From positions 62,001 to 126,000 of the forward strand of contig SCPD01000015.1 in the NCBI GenBank assembly GCA_005502925.1: 64,000 nucleotides of DNA, read 5' to 3'. A model generated the notes under the pieces. It worked only from the letters and a program-made list of their open reading frames with translations, was not told where the DNA came from and searched no databases. A program made the translations under genes and the position numbers. This document shows, in pieces, positions 43,095 to 51,484 of this stretch. Source of the DNA: Rhizobiales bacterium Y(2018) (GTDB lineage: Bacteria > Pseudomonadota > Alphaproteobacteria > Rhizobiales > Aestuariivirgaceae). Every line of letters begins with the position of its first letter. The stretch's first letter is position 1.

Positions 43095-43120
43095 AGTATC
43101 AGATAGTGGGAACTGATACT
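43095..43120. promoter_or_regulatory. Palindromic operator upstream of IclR gene (island B)
   Basis: AGTATCAG (43095-43102), 10-bp spacer, CTGATACT (43113-43120): a perfect 8-bp inverted repeat 37 bp before the IclR start, a typical place for autoregulation. Confidence 0.6.
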
Positions 43121-43157
43121 CGCCAGTCGATTCGACACTTGGCGTCAAGGAAAGACA

Positions 43158-43946
43158 ATGAGCAGCCTGCAGCTGGGCACTCTCGAAAAGGCCTATAAGA
43201 TCCTCGATCTCTATAATGAGCATGCCGAGAGCTTCACCTTCTCGGAGATCGTGGAAAAGACCGGCCTCGAGAAAGGCTCGGTCCAGCGCCTTCTCTACAC
43301 GCTGCAGAATCTAGGGCTTTTGCGCCGCCATCAGCGCTACAAGCGCTACAGCCTGTCGCCGCGTTTCATCTCCTATGCCGTCTCGCATCTGCAGACCGAT
43401 CCCCTGCTCATCCAGGCCACCAAATATCTGGAGCCGCTGGCCCGCCAGACGACCGAGTCGGTCGGCCTCGGCATCATGGACGGCATCCATGTCTTCTACA
43501 TCAACCGCATCCCCAATCTCGTCTCGCATGATTTCGCGCTGCTCCCGGTGCGCCGCTATGCCTATTGCACCGCCGCCGGCCGGGCGATCATGTCGCGTCT
43601 GTCCGAGCGCGACATCGACAACATTTTGGAGCACTCGCCGATGCGGCGCTTCACCTCGCGCACCGTCATCGACAAGACTGAGCTGCGCCGCCTTCTGGCG
43701 CAAGCGCGCGAGGAAGGGGTCGCCTGGCAGGATGGCGAGATCTTCGACATGGAAATGGGCGTCGCCGCTCCCGTGATGGGCGATGGCGACATGCCGGTCG
43801 GCGCGGTGACGATCTCGATCGAAAAGAGCCGCTACTCGCTCGAAGCGGCGCGCGAGCGTTTCACCGACCTGGTGCGCGCCGCCGCCCAGGACATGTCGAG
43901 CCCCTCCCTTTCGGCCAGCCGCTTTCCGCCTTCCTGGGGCGGTTAG
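43158..43946 (+). CDS. IclR-family transcriptional regulator (island B)
   Basis: A 262-residue IclR regulator with winged helix (LGTLEKAYKILDLYNEHAES; FSEIVEKTGLEKGSVQRLLY) and effector domain (GLGIMDGIHVFYINRIPN; YCTAAGRAIMSRLSERDI; AREEGVAWQDGEIFDMEMGV). It is similar in layout to PcaR/KdgR-type regulators. It stands between the NtaA-type monooxygenase (same strand) and the convergent nine-gene operon, and has a perfect palindrome (43095-43120) at its promoter. It presumably controls island B. It overlaps the flavin reductase gene by 4 bp tail to tail. Confidence 0.9.
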   Translation: MSSLQLGTLEKAYKILDLYNEHAESFTFSEIVEKTGLEKGSVQRLLYTLQNLGLLRRHQRYKRYSLSPRFISYAVSHLQTDPLLIQATKYLEPLARQTTESVGLGIMDGIHVFYINRIPNLVSHDFALLPVRRYAYCTAAGRAIMSRLSERDIDNILEHSPMRRFTSRTVIDKTELRRLLAQAREEGVAWQDGEIFDMEMGVAAPVMGDGDMPVGAVTISIEKSRYSLEAARERFTDLVRAAAQDMSSPSLSASRFPPSWGG

Positions 43947-44503
43947 CTGGTTTTCAGACCGTGGAAGGCGCCATCGAAATAGACGAGCGGCGGGCGATGC
44001 GGGGTGAGATCGACGGCGGTCGCGACACCAATCACCAGCATATGTGAGAAGACCGGAATGAGCTTCGCGACAGTGCAATCGATATGCCCGATTGCGCCGG
44101 CGAGCCGTTGCGGATTCTCGCCCGCATGCGTCCAGTCGACCTGGCTTGCCCGTGGCGCAGGACCGCAGCGGCCGGCAAAGACATTGGCTTCATGCGCCTG
44201 ATCTTCGCCGAGAAGGTGAACCGTAAAACTCCTGACGGCGACGATCGCCTTCAGCACCGGTGATTGCTGACGGATCGACACGAGCAGCGATGGCGGCTCG
44301 AGCGACAGGGACGTCACCGAGGTCGCCGTCAGGCCCAGTATGTCGTCGCCCTGCCGCACCGTGACGGCCGAGGTGCCGGCGGCCAGGCGCCGCATCGCCG
44401 AGCGGAACGGCTCGGCCATGGCCGGCGCGTCCATATCGCTGTCGCCACGCAGCCATGGCCCCTCCTCCAGGATCTCGCCGATCGGCGGCGTGAAGGCGTT
44501 CAC
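43943..44503 (-). CDS. Flavin reductase (FMN-binding split-barrel)
   Basis: A 186-residue flavin reductase-like protein: FRSAMRRLAAGTSAVTVRQG, GLTATSVTSLSLEPPSLLVS, IRQQSPVLKAIVAVRSFTVH and a late FSHMLVIGVATAVDLTPHRP PPLVYFDG region are typical of the two-component monooxygenase reductase group (NtaB/HpaC/DszD class). It supplies FMNH2 to partner oxygenases; two LLM oxygenases flank it. The start is taken as GTG 44501-44503, one base after the stop of the upstream LLM gene, with GCGCGAGG as ribosome site. ATG codons further in are less likely. Confidence 0.87.
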   Translation of the reverse strand: MNAFTPPIGEILEEGPWLRGDSDMDAPAMAEPFRSAMRRLAAGTSAVTVRQGDDILGLTATSVTSLSLEPPSLLVSIRQQSPVLKAIVAVRSFTVHLLGEDQAHEANVFAGRCGPAPRASQVDWTHAGENPQRLAGAIGHIDCTVAKLIPVFSHMLVIGVATAVDLTPHRPPLVYFDGAFHGLKTS

Positions 44504-44504
44504 C

Positions 44505-45566
44505 TCAAGCGACCTCGCGCCGCTTGGTGTCCTCGGCGATCGCTTTCGCGACGATCGGCATGACGTCTGACCCGAAGCGCTCCATCGAACGCAGCACGGC
44601 CTTGGGCTCAACACCCGCCGGCATCATGAAGCAGCTCAGATCGGTGATCGCATTAGCGCGGATCTCGGCGATCAGCCGCTCGGCGACAGTTTCGGCATCC
44701 CCGATCGGCACCGAGGCGATGATCGTCTCGAGGCTGGGCTCGCCCGCCACCGGCTCATCCGTGATGATATGACCGTCGAGATGCTGGGCGCCTACCCGCA
44801 TATGGCCGGCGCAGCGCCCGGCATAACGGATTCCTTCCGCCACTTTCCGCAACTCGTTGCGGTCGTCGCTGACAAAGACATAACGCTGCGCCGCGAAACG
44901 CCGTCCGGCGAGGGAGAAGCCGGCCTCCTGATATTTCTGGCGGACGAAATCATGCATGCCGGCGAGCGCTTTTGAATCGCCCCAACCCACGGTGATGAAC
45001 GGCACCGCATCGGTGGCGACGGCACGCGCGATGATCTCCGGCGACCAGGAGACGAAATAGGTCTCCATGCGGCGCCGGTTGTAGAGCTCGATCGCCTGCG
45101 GCACATCCGGTATCTGGTAGAAGCGGCCGCTATGTTTGAAGCGGTTCTGGTGGATCGCCTGATCGACGATCGCCCAGATCTCGAGCAGCCTGTCCTGGCG
45201 CTCGGCAAGGTCGGCGCCAAAGGCCTCGAATTCAAAGCGCTGATAGCCGGAGCCCAGGCCCAGCACCACCCGCCCTTCGCTCAACTGGTCGAGAAGGGCG
45301 ATCTCCTCGGACAATCGGATCGGATTATAGAGCGGCGCCACGATGACCGCTGGCCCGAGCCGGATGCGCCGCGTCTCGCGCGCCACTGCCGCCGCCATCA
45401 TCAAGGGCGACGGGCACAGGCTGTAATTGGAAAAATGATGCTCGGCGAACCAGGCGGTATCGAAGCCGAGATCATCGGCGAGCCGCACGCAGTCGATCGT
45501 GCCCTGATAGACATCGCGCTGGCTCAAGCCGAACTGGTTCATGAGATTGAAAAGACCGAAGCGCAT
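44505..45566 (-). CDS. LLM class flavin-dependent oxidoreductase (luciferase-like)
   Basis: A 353-residue luciferase-like TIM-barrel monooxygenase: RFGLFNLMNQFGLSQRDVYQ, FDTAWFAEHHFSNYSLCPSP, GPAVIVAPLYNPIRLSEEIA, LGLGSGYQRFEFEAFGADLA. It is shorter than the NtaA-type enzyme at 41718 and belongs to a different LLM subgroup, closer to LuxA/alkanal-type. It needs reduced flavin, which the reductase encoded 1 bp downstream can supply. Its place late in the uptake operon suggests it oxidises an internal intermediate. The substrate is unknown. Confidence 0.9.
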   Translation of the reverse strand: MRFGLFNLMNQFGLSQRDVYQGTIDCVRLADDLGFDTAWFAEHHFSNYSLCPSPLMMAAAVARETRRIRLGPAVIVAPLYNPIRLSEEIALLDQLSEGRVVLGLGSGYQRFEFEAFGADLAERQDRLLEIWAIVDQAIHQNRFKHSGRFYQIPDVPQAIELYNRRRMETYFVSWSPEIIARAVATDAVPFITVGWGDSKALAGMHDFVRQKYQEAGFSLAGRRFAAQRYVFVSDDRNELRKVAEGIRYAGRCAGHMRVGAQHLDGHIITDEPVAGEPSLETIIASVPIGDAETVAERLIAEIRANAITDLSCFMMPAGVEPKAVLRSMERFGSDVMPIVAKAIAEDTKRREVA

Positions 45567-45596
45567 GACCGCCTCCTTCTGCTTTGACGATTGAGA

Positions 45597-46355
45597 TCAG
45601 ATGCCGACGATCACTTCGCCGCCATTGGGGCTGATGACCTGGCCGGTGATGAAGTCGGATTGCGATGAGGCGAGAAAGGCCACGGTGTAGGAAAGCTCGC
45701 GCGCCTCGGCATAACGCCCGAGCGGCACGCGGGCGACCTTCTGCGCCATCTTCTTTTCGATATCGGGCTGCGCCAGCACCATCTCGGTGATGACGCCGCC
45801 GGGCGCCACCGCATTCACATGGATGTTCCAAGGCGCCAGCTCCTTGGCCCAGGCCTTGGTCAGGCCGAGCAGCGCCGCCTTGGCGGCACAATAGGGCGAC
45901 GCATAATGATGGCCGACCATGCCCCAGATCGACGAGATGTTGATGATCTTACCGCTGCGCTGCAGCTTCATTGCCGGGATCACCGCCTTGGCGGCGAAGA
46001 AGGAGCCGCGGACATGGACCGCGAACATGCGGTCGAAATGTTCCTCGCTCGTCTCCTCGATGATCGGCTCGCCGCCGATGCCGGCATTGTTGACGAGAAT
46101 GTCGACACGGCCATGTTTCGCCAGCACCTTGTCGAGTGTCGCGGTCAGCGCCGCCACATCGGCGACGTCGCAGGCGACCGCATCGGCCACGCCACCCTTC
46201 TTCCGCACCAGCGCCGCCGTCGCCTCGGCGCGGGCGCTATCGATGTCCTGCGCGATGATGATCGCGCCACGCTCGGCCATCAATTCGGCATGCGCCTTGC
46301 CCATGCCGGCGCCGGCGCCCGTAATGACCGCCACCTTGCCTTTGAGATCACTCAT
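45597..46355 (-). CDS. SDR-family oxidoreductase (island B)
   Basis: A 252-residue classical SDR: ITGAGAGMGKAHAELM, DILVNNAGIGGEPIIEE, Ser in NISSIWGMVGHHYAS, Tyr/Lys in PYCAAKAALLGLTKAW. The Asp in IIAQDIDS suggests NAD. Together with the SDR at 46462 it forms a pair sharing GLTKAWAKELAP and APGGV segments, so the two probably arose by duplication. It is separated from that gene by 106 bp and from the LLM gene by 30 bp. Confidence 0.9.
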   Translation of the reverse strand: MSDLKGKVAVITGAGAGMGKAHAELMAERGAIIIAQDIDSARAEATAALVRKKGGVADAVACDVADVAALTATLDKVLAKHGRVDILVNNAGIGGEPIIEETSEEHFDRMFAVHVRGSFFAAKAVIPAMKLQRSGKIINISSIWGMVGHHYASPYCAAKAALLGLTKAWAKELAPWNIHVNAVAPGGVITEMVLAQPDIEKKMAQKVARVPLGRYAEARELSYTVAFLASSQSDFITGQVISPNGGEVIVGI

Positions 46356-46461
46356 CTTGTCGTCCTCCTGCGCGCTTGCATCGGCGCGCGTTTTCCCGTT
46401 CGCTCCCCGTGCAGGAAGCGGCTTGCAGTTGCTTTCAGTGAATGCGGTGTCGCGTTAGCGC

Positions 46462-47217
46462 TTAGAATCCAACGATTGTCTTGCCTCCATTCGGGCTCAG
46501 CACCTGGCCGGTGATGAAGGCGGCTTCATCGCTCGCCAGAAAGGCCATGGTCTCCGAGATTTCTTCCGGTTGCGCCCAACGGCCGAGCGGCACTTGGCTT
46601 TCTTCGTGTCGAACGCCCTCCTCGCCCAGATTTTCGAGCACCATGCGGCTCCACACGCCGCCGGGTGCGATGGCGTTGACCGTGATGCCGAACGGCGCCA
46701 GCTCCTTGGCCCAGGCTTTGGTCAGGCCGAGAACGGCGCCTTTGGCGGCGATGTAATCCGACGCCATGACATGCCCGGCCTGCGCCCAGCGCGACGACAC
46801 ATTGATGATGCGTCCCCAGCCTTTGGCTTTCATGGCCGGCACCGCCGCTTTGGCGCAGAAGAACGAGCCTTTGACATGCACGCCGATCATCCGATCGAAG
46901 GCCGCCTGGTCGATATCCTCGATGACGCGGTCGCGGCCGATGCCGGCATTGTTGACGACGATGTCGAGGCTGCCGAAGCGCTCGAGAACCTGGGCCGCCA
47001 TGTCGTCGATCGCCGTCACATCCGAAATATCGAAAACGAAGGCGGCGCATGCCCCGCCCTCCGCTTCGACGAGCGCCTGCGTCTCGGCGAGGCCTTTGGT
47101 GTCGATGTCCTGGATGACGACGGCTGCGCCGAGGCGGGCCAGCTTCACCGCATGGCTGCGTCCCATGCCGGAGGCGGCCCCGGTGACCAGCGCCACTTTT
47201 CCGTCGAACCCGTTCAT
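46462..47217 (-). CDS. SDR-family oxidoreductase (island B, duplicate)
   Basis: A 251-residue classical SDR: VTGAASGMGRSHAVKL, DIVVNNAGIGRDRVIED, Ser in NVSSRWAQAGHVMAS, Tyr/Lys in DYIAAKGAVLGLTKAW. An acidic residue in VVIQDIDT points to NAD. It is paralogous to the neighbour at 45597. Its ATG overlaps the stop of the ABC ATPase gene by 4 bp, which ties the oxidoreductases to the uptake system. Confidence 0.9.
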   Translation of the reverse strand: MNGFDGKVALVTGAASGMGRSHAVKLARLGAAVVIQDIDTKGLAETQALVEAEGGACAAFVFDISDVTAIDDMAAQVLERFGSLDIVVNNAGIGRDRVIEDIDQAAFDRMIGVHVKGSFFCAKAAVPAMKAKGWGRIINVSSRWAQAGHVMASDYIAAKGAVLGLTKAWAKELAPFGITVNAIAPGGVWSRMVLENLGEEGVRHEESQVPLGRWAQPEEISETMAFLASDEAAFITGQVLSPNGGKTIVGF

Positions 47218-48347
47218 GTCTCTGGCCTCCCTTCAATCAACAGCCCGTCGCGCCGCGCCCAGCCGACCTTGGTGCGCTGGCCAGGCTGCATCAGGACGAG
47301 ATCGGGCCGCGTGGAAAACCGTGCGTTGACAACATGACCCGATCCATCGAGCCGCAGCCGGTAGCGCACGCTGCCATTGGCATAGACCGCCTCTTCCACC
47401 TGGGCCGCGAAGACATTGTCGGTCTGCTCGGCATCAGGCCCGACCACGATACATTCGGGCCGGATGCACAAGGCTTCGCCGACGCCTGTGCTGGCGACTG
47501 CTTCGACATTGCCGCCGCCGGCGAGTTCGGCCACCGCGAAACCTCCGGCGAGCGGTGATGTCTTGGTGACCGGCAGGATGCTTGCTTCGCCGAGGAACCC
47601 CGCCACGAACACATTTTGCGGACGTTCGTAGAGCTCACGCGGCGAGCCGATCTGCTCGAGCCGGCCATTGCGCATGATGGCGAGGCGGTCCGCCATGGCG
47701 GCTGCCTCCTGCTGGTCATGCGTGACATAGATGACGGTGACGCCGAGCGCCTTCTGGAACTTCTTGATCTCTTCCTGCATTTCCTCGCGCAGATTCTTGT
47801 CGAGGGCGCCGAGCGGCTCGTCCATGAGGAGAAGCAGCGGGTCATAGACGGCGGCCCTGGCCAGCGCGACGCGCTGCTGCTGCCCGCCCGACAGTTCCGA
47901 CGGACGGCGGTCGCCCAGCCCTTCGAGCCGCACCATCGCCAGAGCGCGCGCGACACGCTCCGCCTTTTCAGCCTTGGCCACGCCCCGCATGCGCAACGGA
48001 AAGCCGATATTCTCCGCCACCGTCATATGCGGGAACAGCGCATAGTTCTGGAACACCATGCCGAAATTGCGCGAATAAGGCGGCACCGCGACAATATCGG
48101 CACCATCGATGCGGATCATGCCGGCCGAGGGCACGATGAAACCGGCGGTGATGCCGAGCAAGGTCGACTTGCCGGATCCGCTCGGCCCGATGATAGCGAA
48201 GAATTCACCGGCCTCGATCCGCAGCGAGGTCGGGCGCAGCGCCGTCACCGGCCCATAGGTCTTGGTGACGCCGCCAAACTCGACCAGCGCACCCCGCTTC
48301 TCGGCGATGACCTTGTGATCTGGCGTGAGATCGGCATGAACATTCAT
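47214..48347 (-). CDS. ABC transporter ATP-binding protein, PotA type (island B)
   Basis: A 377-residue importer ATPase: Walker A IIGPSGSGKSTLLG, Q-loop VFQNYALFPHM, signature [14 protein letters not shown], Walker B LLLLMDEPLGALDK, switch His in IYVTHDQQEAA, and a C-terminal TOBE domain. It is the polyamine/iron/2-aminoethylphosphonate class. It overlaps the permease gene upstream and the SDR downstream by 4 bp each, so translation is coupled. It energises the importer encoded at 48344-51393. Confidence 0.92.
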   Translation of the reverse strand: MNVHADLTPDHKVIAEKRGALVEFGGVTKTYGPVTALRPTSLRIEAGEFFAIIGPSGSGKSTLLGITAGFIVPSAGMIRIDGADIVAVPPYSRNFGMVFQNYALFPHMTVAENIGFPLRMRGVAKAEKAERVARALAMVRLEGLGDRRPSELSGGQQQRVALARAAVYDPLLLLMDEPLGALDKNLREEMQEEIKKFQKALGVTVIYVTHDQQEAAAMADRLAIMRNGRLEQIGSPRELYERPQNVFVAGFLGEASILPVTKTSPLAGGFAVAELAGGGNVEAVASTGVGEALCIRPECIVVGPDAEQTDNVFAAQVEEAVYANGSVRYRLRLDGSGHVVNARFSTRPDLVLMQPGQRTKVGWARRDGLLIEGRPET

Positions 48348-49162
48348 GAGGCGGCCCCGCTCGGTTTCCTGGCGCCGGTTCGGGCATAGACGGCCGCGAT
48401 CGCCAGCATCGACAAAGTGATGACGAGCAGCACCACGGTCGCCGCCGCGATCACCGGTGTCATCTGGTAGTTGAGATGCTCCCAGAGCAGGCGCGGCACG
48501 GTGCGTGTCGCCGGATTGGTGAGGAAGATGGCAAGGATCAGCTCGTCGAAGGAGAACGCAAAGGCGAAGATGAAGCCGACGATCACGCCGGGTTTGATCA
48601 TCGGCAGCGTCACGAAGCGGAACGTGTTCCAGCGATTGGCGCCGAGCGTCATGGCGGCGAGCTCATAGGTCGGCGCGTAGCTTTTGAGCGCCGCCGCCAC
48701 TGTGATGAAGACAAGCGGCATGGCGAGCACCGTGTGGCCGAGCAGGATGCCGGCATAGGAGCCGATGATGCCGAGTTTGACCATGATCGGAAACAGCCCG
48801 ATCGCCAGCACGATCTGCGGCAGGATCAACGGCGCGATCATCAGCGCCGACAGAAGTCGCCGGCCGGGCAAGTGGCCACGCACCAGCGCCAGCGCCGCCA
48901 GCGTGCCGAAGACCGTGGCGAACAGCGCCGCCGGCAGGCCGATCTTGACGCTGTTGAGGATGGCGATGCGGTAATCGAGGCTCTGCGCGAAGGCGTCATA
49001 CCATTGCAGCGAGAAGCCGGGCGGCGGGAAGCTCAGAAAGGTCTCGCTGCTGAAGGACAAGGGCACGATGACGAGCGTCGGCAGGACCAGATAGATCAGC
49101 ACCAGCACCGCGAAGGCCAGAATGCCATAAGAGAGGATACGCCACAGGCGGGGATCGGTCAT
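48344..49162 (-). CDS. ABC transporter permease, PotC type (island B)
   Basis: A 272-residue permease with six predicted helices (ILSYGILAFAVLVLIYLVLP; FVTLPMIKPGVIVGFIFAFA; VVLLVITLSMLAIAAVYART) and the EAA loop ELAAMTLGANRWNTFRFVTL. Its start overlaps the stop of the other permease by 4 bp and its stop overlaps the ATPase start by 4 bp. It forms half of the membrane channel. Confidence 0.9.
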   Translation of the reverse strand: MTDPRLWRILSYGILAFAVLVLIYLVLPTLVIVPLSFSSETFLSFPPPGFSLQWYDAFAQSLDYRIAILNSVKIGLPAALFATVFGTLAALALVRGHLPGRRLLSALMIAPLILPQIVLAIGLFPIMVKLGIIGSYAGILLGHTVLAMPLVFITVAAALKSYAPTYELAAMTLGANRWNTFRFVTLPMIKPGVIVGFIFAFAFSFDELILAIFLTNPATRTVPRLLWEHLNYQMTPVIAAATVVLLVITLSMLAIAAVYARTGARKPSGAAS

Positions 49163-50064
49163 GATACCTCTCCGACCGTCTTGCCGCCGCGGGCGAAACG
49201 CATGGCCCGCTCATAGAGAAGGAACAGCAGGCAGGTCACGACGAGAAGCACCGTGGCCAGCGCCGACGCCATCGGCCAGTCGAGGAGCCGAGATGCCTGC
49301 TGCTCGATGAGCACCGCGACCATCGTTTTCTGCCCGCCGAGCAAGGCCGGCGTGATGTAGAAGCCGAGCGAGGAGATGAAGACGAGGATCGAGCCGGCGC
49401 TGACGCCGGGCAGCGACAGCGGCAGATAGACCGACAGGAACTGGCGCAGCGGATTGGCACCCAGCACCGCCGCGGCGCGCAGCAGATTGCCGTCGATGCC
49501 GCGCATCGTGTTGAGCAGCGGGATGACCATGAAGGGCAGCATGATATGGATCATCGCGATCTGCATGCCGACGCCGTTGCTCATCAGCTTGAGGGGCCGC
49601 TCGATCCAGCCCCAATCGAGCATCATCTCGTTGAGAACGCCGCGCCTTTGCAGGATGACGATCCAGGCATAGGTGCGGATGACGGTGCTGGTCCAAAACG
49701 GAATGAGGATCAGCGCGAGGCTCAAGTGAAGAAGATTGCCTTTGGCCCGACTCACCACGAAGGCAACCGGATAGCTCAGCACGAGCGTGCATAGGGTGAC
49801 CGTCGCCGCCGTCTGGAATGTATAGAGCAGAACCTGAAGCGTGCTCGACTGGGTGAATATCCGCTCATATTGAGTGAGCGGATGGCCGGGGCCTGCGAAA
49901 CTCTGCAGCACCACATCGGCCAGCGGGATGACGAAGAAGGCGACGAGCAGAAGCAGCGGCGGCAAAAGCAGCAGCGCGTGGCCGCGCTCGGGCGACCAGG
50001 GACGATGCCGGGCGGCAGATGGCGACAGTTTTTCCAGACGCCGCTCCGGCATCGCGAGGCTCAT
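49159..50064 (-). CDS. ABC transporter permease, PotB type (island B)
   Basis: A 301-residue permease: HALLLLPPLLLLVAFFVIPL, LCTLVLSYPVAFVVSRAKGN, VSAGSILVFISSLGFYITPA and an EAA loop LRAAAVLGANPLRQFLSVYL. It has a charged N-terminal extension of about 30 residues before the first helix. The binding-protein gene lies 255 bp upstream across an inverted pair of palindromic repeats, unlike the tight spacing elsewhere in the operon. Confidence 0.9.
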   Translation of the reverse strand: MSLAMPERRLEKLSPSAARHRPWSPERGHALLLLPPLLLLVAFFVIPLADVVLQSFAGPGHPLTQYERIFTQSSTLQVLLYTFQTAATVTLCTLVLSYPVAFVVSRAKGNLLHLSLALILIPFWTSTVIRTYAWIVILQRRGVLNEMMLDWGWIERPLKLMSNGVGMQIAMIHIMLPFMVIPLLNTMRGIDGNLLRAAAVLGANPLRQFLSVYLPLSLPGVSAGSILVFISSLGFYITPALLGGQKTMVAVLIEQQASRLLDWPMASALATVLLVVTCLLFLLYERAMRFARGGKTVGEVS

Positions 50065-50088
50065 CGCGCCTGCCCTCCCGCTTCATTC

Positions 50089-50138
50089 CCCCTTCTCCCG
50101 CTTGCGGGAGAAGGTGCCCGATAGGGCGGATGAGGGTG
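50089..50138. repeat. Intergenic palindromic repeat, copy A
   Basis: About 50 bp containing CTTCTCCCGCTTGCGGGAGA, a near-perfect palindrome, followed by a second small stem (GCCCGATAGGGC) and GGATGAGGGTG. The same unit appears inverted at 50223-50274. Units like this are dispersed between genes in many rhizobial genomes (from memory). Confidence 0.75.
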
Positions 50139-50222
50139 CTGGCTCAGCTCGCGGTGGTTCTTCAGGAAAGACAAGATGGCTCGATACTTCTCAGATTTAC
50201 GACGCCGCAGAGACGGAGAGAA

Positions 50223-50274
50223 CACCCTCATCCGGCCTTCGGCCACCTTCTCCCGCAAGCGGGAGAAGGGGAAG
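50223..50274. repeat. Intergenic palindromic repeat, copy B (inverted)
   Basis: The reverse-oriented copy of the repeat at 50089-50138: CACCCTCATCCGGCCTTCGG, then CACCTTCTCCCGCAAGCGGG and AGAAGGGGAAG. The pair, about 85 bp apart, can form a large stem-loop inside the transcript between the binding-protein and permease genes. Confidence 0.75.
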
Positions 50275-50319
50275 TGTTGGAGACGCGCAGCTCGTTCGAT
50301 CAACGGCATCTAATGCTCT

Positions 50320-51393
50320 TCAGCCGACGAGCCACTTGTTGAAGCGCTCGAAGATCTCCGGGCCTTTCTCGGCCCAGTAATCAAAGTCCTGGAACACCGC
50401 CGTCTTGCCGTTCTGCGGCGAGTTGGGCAGTAATTCAAGGGTTTTGGCGTCGAGAAGCTCGAAGCTCTTGGTGTTCACCGGTCCATAAGGAATGGCTTTC
50501 GAGAAGGTCGCCTGATTGGTGGCGTCGACCATATTGGCGAGGAACTCCATCGCCTCCTTCTTGTTCTTCGCCCCCTTGGGGATCACCATCGAGTCGCACA
50601 CATAAAGCGCATTGTCGAACGTGTAGTCGACCGGCGCGCCGTCGTTCTTCGCCTTGAAGACACGTCCGTTCCACACGGTGCCGACATCGACCTCGCCGCC
50701 GATCACGAGCTGCGCCGATTGCGCGCCCGACGTCCACCAGGTGAGATCGGCCTTGAGCCGGTCGAGCGACTTGAAAGCGAGATCGAGATCGATCGGATAG
50801 AGCTTGTCGCGCGCCTGGCCGCCGCCCATCGCCGCCACTTCGAGCGTCTGGGGGGCGAGCTTCCACAGGCTGCGCTGGCCTTCCTTGGTTGCAGGGTCGA
50901 AGAACTCGGCCCAATTCTTCGGCCGTGTCTCGGCGGTGAAGGTCTTGGTGTTCCACGCCATGATATAGGCGGCAACATCGACCAGCACATAATGCTCCTT
51001 GGCCGCCGCCGGCAGCAGCGTCGACTTGTCGAAGACGCTGTAATCGATAGGCTCCAGCAGGCCGAGGCGCGCCAGCGCCGCCGCTTCGGTGGCATCGATA
51101 TTCAGTATGTCGACATCGACGGCGTTGTTCTCGACCATCGCCTTGACGCGCGCCGTATCCATATAGGGCGCGCCCAGGATCTGGATGCCGGTCTTCTTCT
51201 GGAATGTATCGAAATAGGCGACCTTGAAGGCCTCTTCGAGCGCACCGCCCGAATTCGGCACCGTCATCGTCGCGGGCTTGGCCTTGGCGATATAGGGAAA
51301 GCCGGTCAGGGCCACACTTGTTGCCGCCATTCCTTTGAGGATCTGGCGGCGGTCGAATGTTGAACGCTTGGACGATGGCTGTTTGGTGATCAT
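50320..51393 (-). CDS. ABC transporter substrate-binding protein, PotD type (island B)
   Basis: A 357-residue periplasmic binding protein. The signal carries an RR pair (STFDRRQILKGMAATSVALT), consistent with Tat export, cleaved near AKA. The mature part starts TMTVPNSGGALEEAFKVAYF and contains DVDILNIDATEAAALARLGL, VDVAAYIMAWNTKTFT and GAQSAQLVIGGEVDVGTVWN, all typical of the PotD/Fe3+-type (family-1) group. The start is ATG 51391-51393, preceded by GGGAGAG. The ligand is unknown. Confidence 0.9.
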   Translation of the reverse strand: MITKQPSSKRSTFDRRQILKGMAATSVALTGFPYIAKAKPATMTVPNSGGALEEAFKVAYFDTFQKKTGIQILGAPYMDTARVKAMVENNAVDVDILNIDATEAAALARLGLLEPIDYSVFDKSTLLPAAAKEHYVLVDVAAYIMAWNTKTFTAETRPKNWAEFFDPATKEGQRSLWKLAPQTLEVAAMGGGQARDKLYPIDLDLAFKSLDRLKADLTWWTSGAQSAQLVIGGEVDVGTVWNGRVFKAKNDGAPVDYTFDNALYVCDSMVIPKGAKNKKEAMEFLANMVDATNQATFSKAIPYGPVNTKSFELLDAKTLELLPNSPQNGKTAVFQDFDYWAEKGPEIFERFNKWLVG

Positions 51394-51484
51394 TGTTTCT
51401 CTCCCAGACTCATTATGTCGTTCTTGCGTACAGCACGGCGGTCTCAGATCGTTGGGCGGCCCTCCTCTCTTCTTTCTTTCGGGT

